The translations under genes were made by a program, and so were the position numbers. A DNA stretch of 64,000 nucleotides from Paraspadella gotoi. Its lineage: Eukaryota > Chaetognatha. The notes beneath the pieces are model-generated. The model was not told the origin of the DNA and searched no databases. It saw nothing but the letters and a program-made list of their open reading frames with translations. The stretch spans positions 12,804,790-12,868,789 of the forward strand of contig CM119269.1 in assembly GCA_051294375.1 (NCBI GenBank), read 5' to 3'. Shown piece by piece: positions 62,201 to 64,000 of the stretch (positions are counted from its first letter, which is position 1; each line of letters opens with the position of its first letter).

Positions 62201-63441
62201 AACCGTTTTTTTGCAAATTTTGAAGAGTTGCAAGCACTTATTGATCGATTTTCAAAAAACAAAGATAGAAAAAAATTAGTAGCATATATAGGTCTAATTT
62301 GTACTATAGTGCTAAATTCTGTAAAAAACTTTTTAAAATTTGCTAAGGCCTAATATACAGTATATGTTTTATGATTTGGATTTAAGATCAGAAAAAGATA
62401 TATATTATGTTTAAGACTATACATTTTCAAAATGGAATTTAGATTTAGATTTGGATAGCGATTTGGATTTAGATTTAGATTTAGATTTTAATAAATATTT
62501 ATGATCGGATATTGATTTAGATTTGGATAACGATTTGGACTTAGATTTAGATTTAGCTTCGCCACCTGCTCCCGTGTTCGGCAGAGATTCCGCTGTCCCT
62601 CGAATCTCTTTCCTCGTCGCCGGCCGCAGCAGCCGCAGCAGCCGCTTCGACGCCGACCGCCCCCGACTCCGTCGACGCCGGGACCTCGAAGGCCGGGAGC
62701 CTCTCCAACAGCTCGTCCACAACGTCGCCTCGCCCGATTTCCTCCAGGGCGGCGACGAGATTCTTCGCCGTAGCCGCCGCGGCCCCAGCCTCACCAGCCG
62801 CCCGCGACCGCACCGCCCACGCCCGCAGCAGCGCGTCGGTACCGGACGACGGCGCCGACGTCTTGGGATCTTCGGCACCGGAAGATGAGCGCCGTGGTGA
62901 CGGATTTGCGACGCGCCGGACCTGAGAGGGAGTTTGGTCTAGAGTGGCGACTGGATTGAGATTTTTTTCCGCTTTGATTTAAGTTTTATAAATAAAAAAC
63001 TAAAAATTCGTAATTCATTATTTTCACCGTACTGTATGTAGTAAGAATTAAGGGGAGATCCATGATAATAATACAATATGCAAATGAGATTGACGAACTA
63101 AATATTAATTCGTAACATTTTAACACTCTGTTACAATTACTTTTGTGATGATATGTGATAAATACTGAATAATAATTTGATCATCTTGATTCTTATCGTT
63201 CATTCGTATATTTACCGTTAGCCAAGAAGTCTTATGTCATTAAATATGAACCCCATCACTCACCCCACCCGTCTCCTCCATCAATTCGCCCAAAGCGTCC
63301 TCCATCCCCACCCCAACCGCCAACAGACACCAATCTCTGCCCATGGCGTCTGCGGGATCGAGGCTGGCGGCGAGGAGGCGTCGGGCATCCCAGGGGAGGG
63401 CGTCGACGGGCAGTTGGATACCCGGCGTCGCGGAGCCGGGG
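59215..63441 (-). CDS. UNC5-type Death-domain protein with Gln-rich tail (3' part)
   Basis: Four exons in transcript order: 63441-63269, 62869-62566, 60759-60258 and 59688-59215 (stop). All phases agree. The first exon reads LPWDARRLLAASLDPADA, then GRDWCLLAVGVG. The second reads DALLRAWAVRS, then LVAALEEIGRGDVVDELLER. Together they match the Death domain of netrin receptors UNC5 and relatives (IPxxIRxxLxxxLDxP, DWxxLA, LLxxW, LxxALEExGRxD). In UNC5 the Death domain ends the protein; here about 330 more residues follow: an Ala- and Glu-rich link, a Gln/Pro-rich stretch with QQQPQQQPQQ, a basic patch RRRSSRSRRSHKK, a short helix and an Asp/Thr-rich end. The 5' part, where ZU5 and membrane segments would lie, is beyond the window. 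The exact family member is inferred. Confidence 0.65.
60043..60118 (+). repeat. Dispersed AATGGATAATTTTTATATTG repeat
   Basis: Copy of the family seen at 10899, 18128 and 57371, with CCAAAGTCAGGGACAAAATA upstream of the shared core. It lies in the intron before the last exon of the UNC5-like gene. Confidence 0.65.
60808..61408. mobile_element. 600-bp inverted-repeat element (MITE-like)
   Basis: Ends TTAAGGCGTAGTGAAAG and CTACGCCTTAA are reverse complements. The arms pair along about 290 bp each, meeting at AAACTATATATAATTTAATT. There is no coding sequence. It lies in the intron between the Death-domain and Gln-rich exons. Flanking TTAA words are part of both ends and could be the target duplication. 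Confidence 0.85.
61441..62352. mobile_element. 910-bp inverted-repeat element (MITE-like)
   Basis: The left arm starts TAGGCCTTAGCAAATTTTAT and the right arm ends with the reverse complement, AAAATTTGCTAAGGCCTA. Arms of about 305 bp enclose a unique spacer of about 300 bp (61745-62050). It lies only 33 bp from the previous element and has unrelated ends, so it is a separate insertion. Confidence 0.85.
62430..62558. repeat. GATTTA hexamer repeat next to a splice donor
   Basis: TTAGATTTAGATTTGGAT-type hexamers run up to within 8 bp of the donor of the Death-domain exon. If the intron were retained, the minus frame would extend through Lys-Ser repeats. Confidence 0.85.
62870..63268. other. Intron between the Death-domain exons
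   Basis: AT-rich except near the exons. No other feature is seen. Confidence 0.5.
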
Positions 63442-63626
63442 CTGAAAAAGGGGAGGAGTAGGCGATGAAAAGGCTGAAAAGGCCCACCCTCTCTCTCTCT
63501 CTCTCTCTTTATTATATTATATTATATATATATTCAACGGAATGGACCTATATATATATAATTACCAACATCTATATATTATATATATATGGACTCTATA
63601 TATATATATTACCACATCTCTCTCCT

Positions 63627-63659
<33 letters not shown>

Positions 63660-63693
63660 ACCAACCCTCCTTTTCGCCCTAACGACACCGTTC

Positions 63694-63745
<52 letters not shown>

Positions 63746-63947
63746 TCTCTCTCTCTCGGGCCTAACGTCACCGTATCATTTTTTCCCGATAAAAAATCCG
63801 CAATTTTGTAATAATTTAGGCAGTGTACGTCGTTGTGTAAATTCTACTAATAATATTTTATTATTGTTAATAATTATAATTATATAATTATTATTATTAA
63901 TAATTAAGTATTATTCATACCCACCCTCTCAGCCCAAAAGTAAGGAA
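63442..63947. repeat. CT and TA microsatellites
   Basis: (CT)n at 63488-63508, 63618-63660 and 63698-63757, with (TA)n runs at 63515-63610, then AT-rich sequence. No coding exon is seen, so the Death-domain gene must continue further right. Confidence 0.85.
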
Positions 63948-64000
63948 TCCCATGTGGTCTAGTGGTTAGGATTCGGCGCTTTCACCGCCGCGGCCGGGGT
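63948..64000 (+). tRNA. tRNA-Glu (anticodon UUC), 5' part
   Basis: TCCCATGTGGTCTAGTGGTT begins a eukaryotic tRNA-Glu: 7-nt acceptor strand TCCCATG, A box GTGGTCTAGTGG, D loop GTTAGGA, anticodon stem CGGCG/CGCCG and loop CTTTCAC with anticodon TTC. The window ends in the T arm (GGCCGGGGT). It is nuclear in type. If the Death-domain gene extends to the right, the tRNA lies in its intron on the other strand. Confidence 0.9.

Overview
This window is nuclear DNA from an animal, most likely an invertebrate. It is AT-rich and its genes are cut by short to medium GT-AG introns. It is saturated with CT/GA dinucleotide runs and also holds a LINE remnant, tRNA-derived SINEs, palindromic MITE-like elements and the start of a nuclear tRNA-Glu. 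I cannot name the species. Runs of N and many one-base differences between repeated copies show a draft-quality assembly.

Layout. 1-13 kb: no convincing gene. It holds long CT/GA tracts, a 2.6-kb segment present twice in tandem (2391-7695), a decayed LINE with an A-rich tail (8.7-9.6 kb), GAAA tracts, a GC-rich TATA promoter candidate (11.46-11.6 kb) and a 40-bp minisatellite (12.7-13.05 kb). 13.2-22.8 kb: three plus-strand genes. Gene A (794 aa) joins an FHA-like domain to a UPF1/senataxin-like SF1 helicase core whose ATPase residues are lost. Gene B (481 aa) is a Gln-rich, probably nuclear protein. Gene C (197 aa) is a DEDDh-exonuclease-like fold without its acidic residues. 24.85-40.9 kb: an 8-kb segment present twice and separated by N gaps. 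It carries the 5' half of an eight-helix membrane protein gene, a small divergent gene 75 bp away, and less certain exons. In the second copy the membrane gene continues to 43.18 kb (452 aa, 8 exons).

44.5-48.4 kb, minus strand: a 12-exon leucine-rich-repeat protein. 48.5-49.3 kb: a 716-bp palindrome. 49.9-53.8 kb, minus: an 8-exon purple acid phosphatase (ACP7 type), two of whose exons contain apparent base-level frameshifts. 55.1-55.4 kb, minus: the last two exons of a probable GPI-anchored Cys-containing protein. 56.2-56.7 kb, minus: a complete two-exon gene for a 98-aa secreted protein. 59.2-63.4 kb, minus: the 3' end of a gene with an UNC5-type Death domain followed by a Gln-rich and acidic tail. 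Two large inverted-repeat elements sit in one of its introns. 63.95 kb: 5' part of tRNA-Glu(UUC).

Most gene models were built here by joining exons whose splice sites and reading phases agree; that phase agreement is the main evidence for them. There is no operon logic. The most unusual coding content is the pair of catalytically degenerate nucleic-acid enzymes (A and C) flanking gene B, and the eight-helix protein, which looks like two tandem four-helix units.
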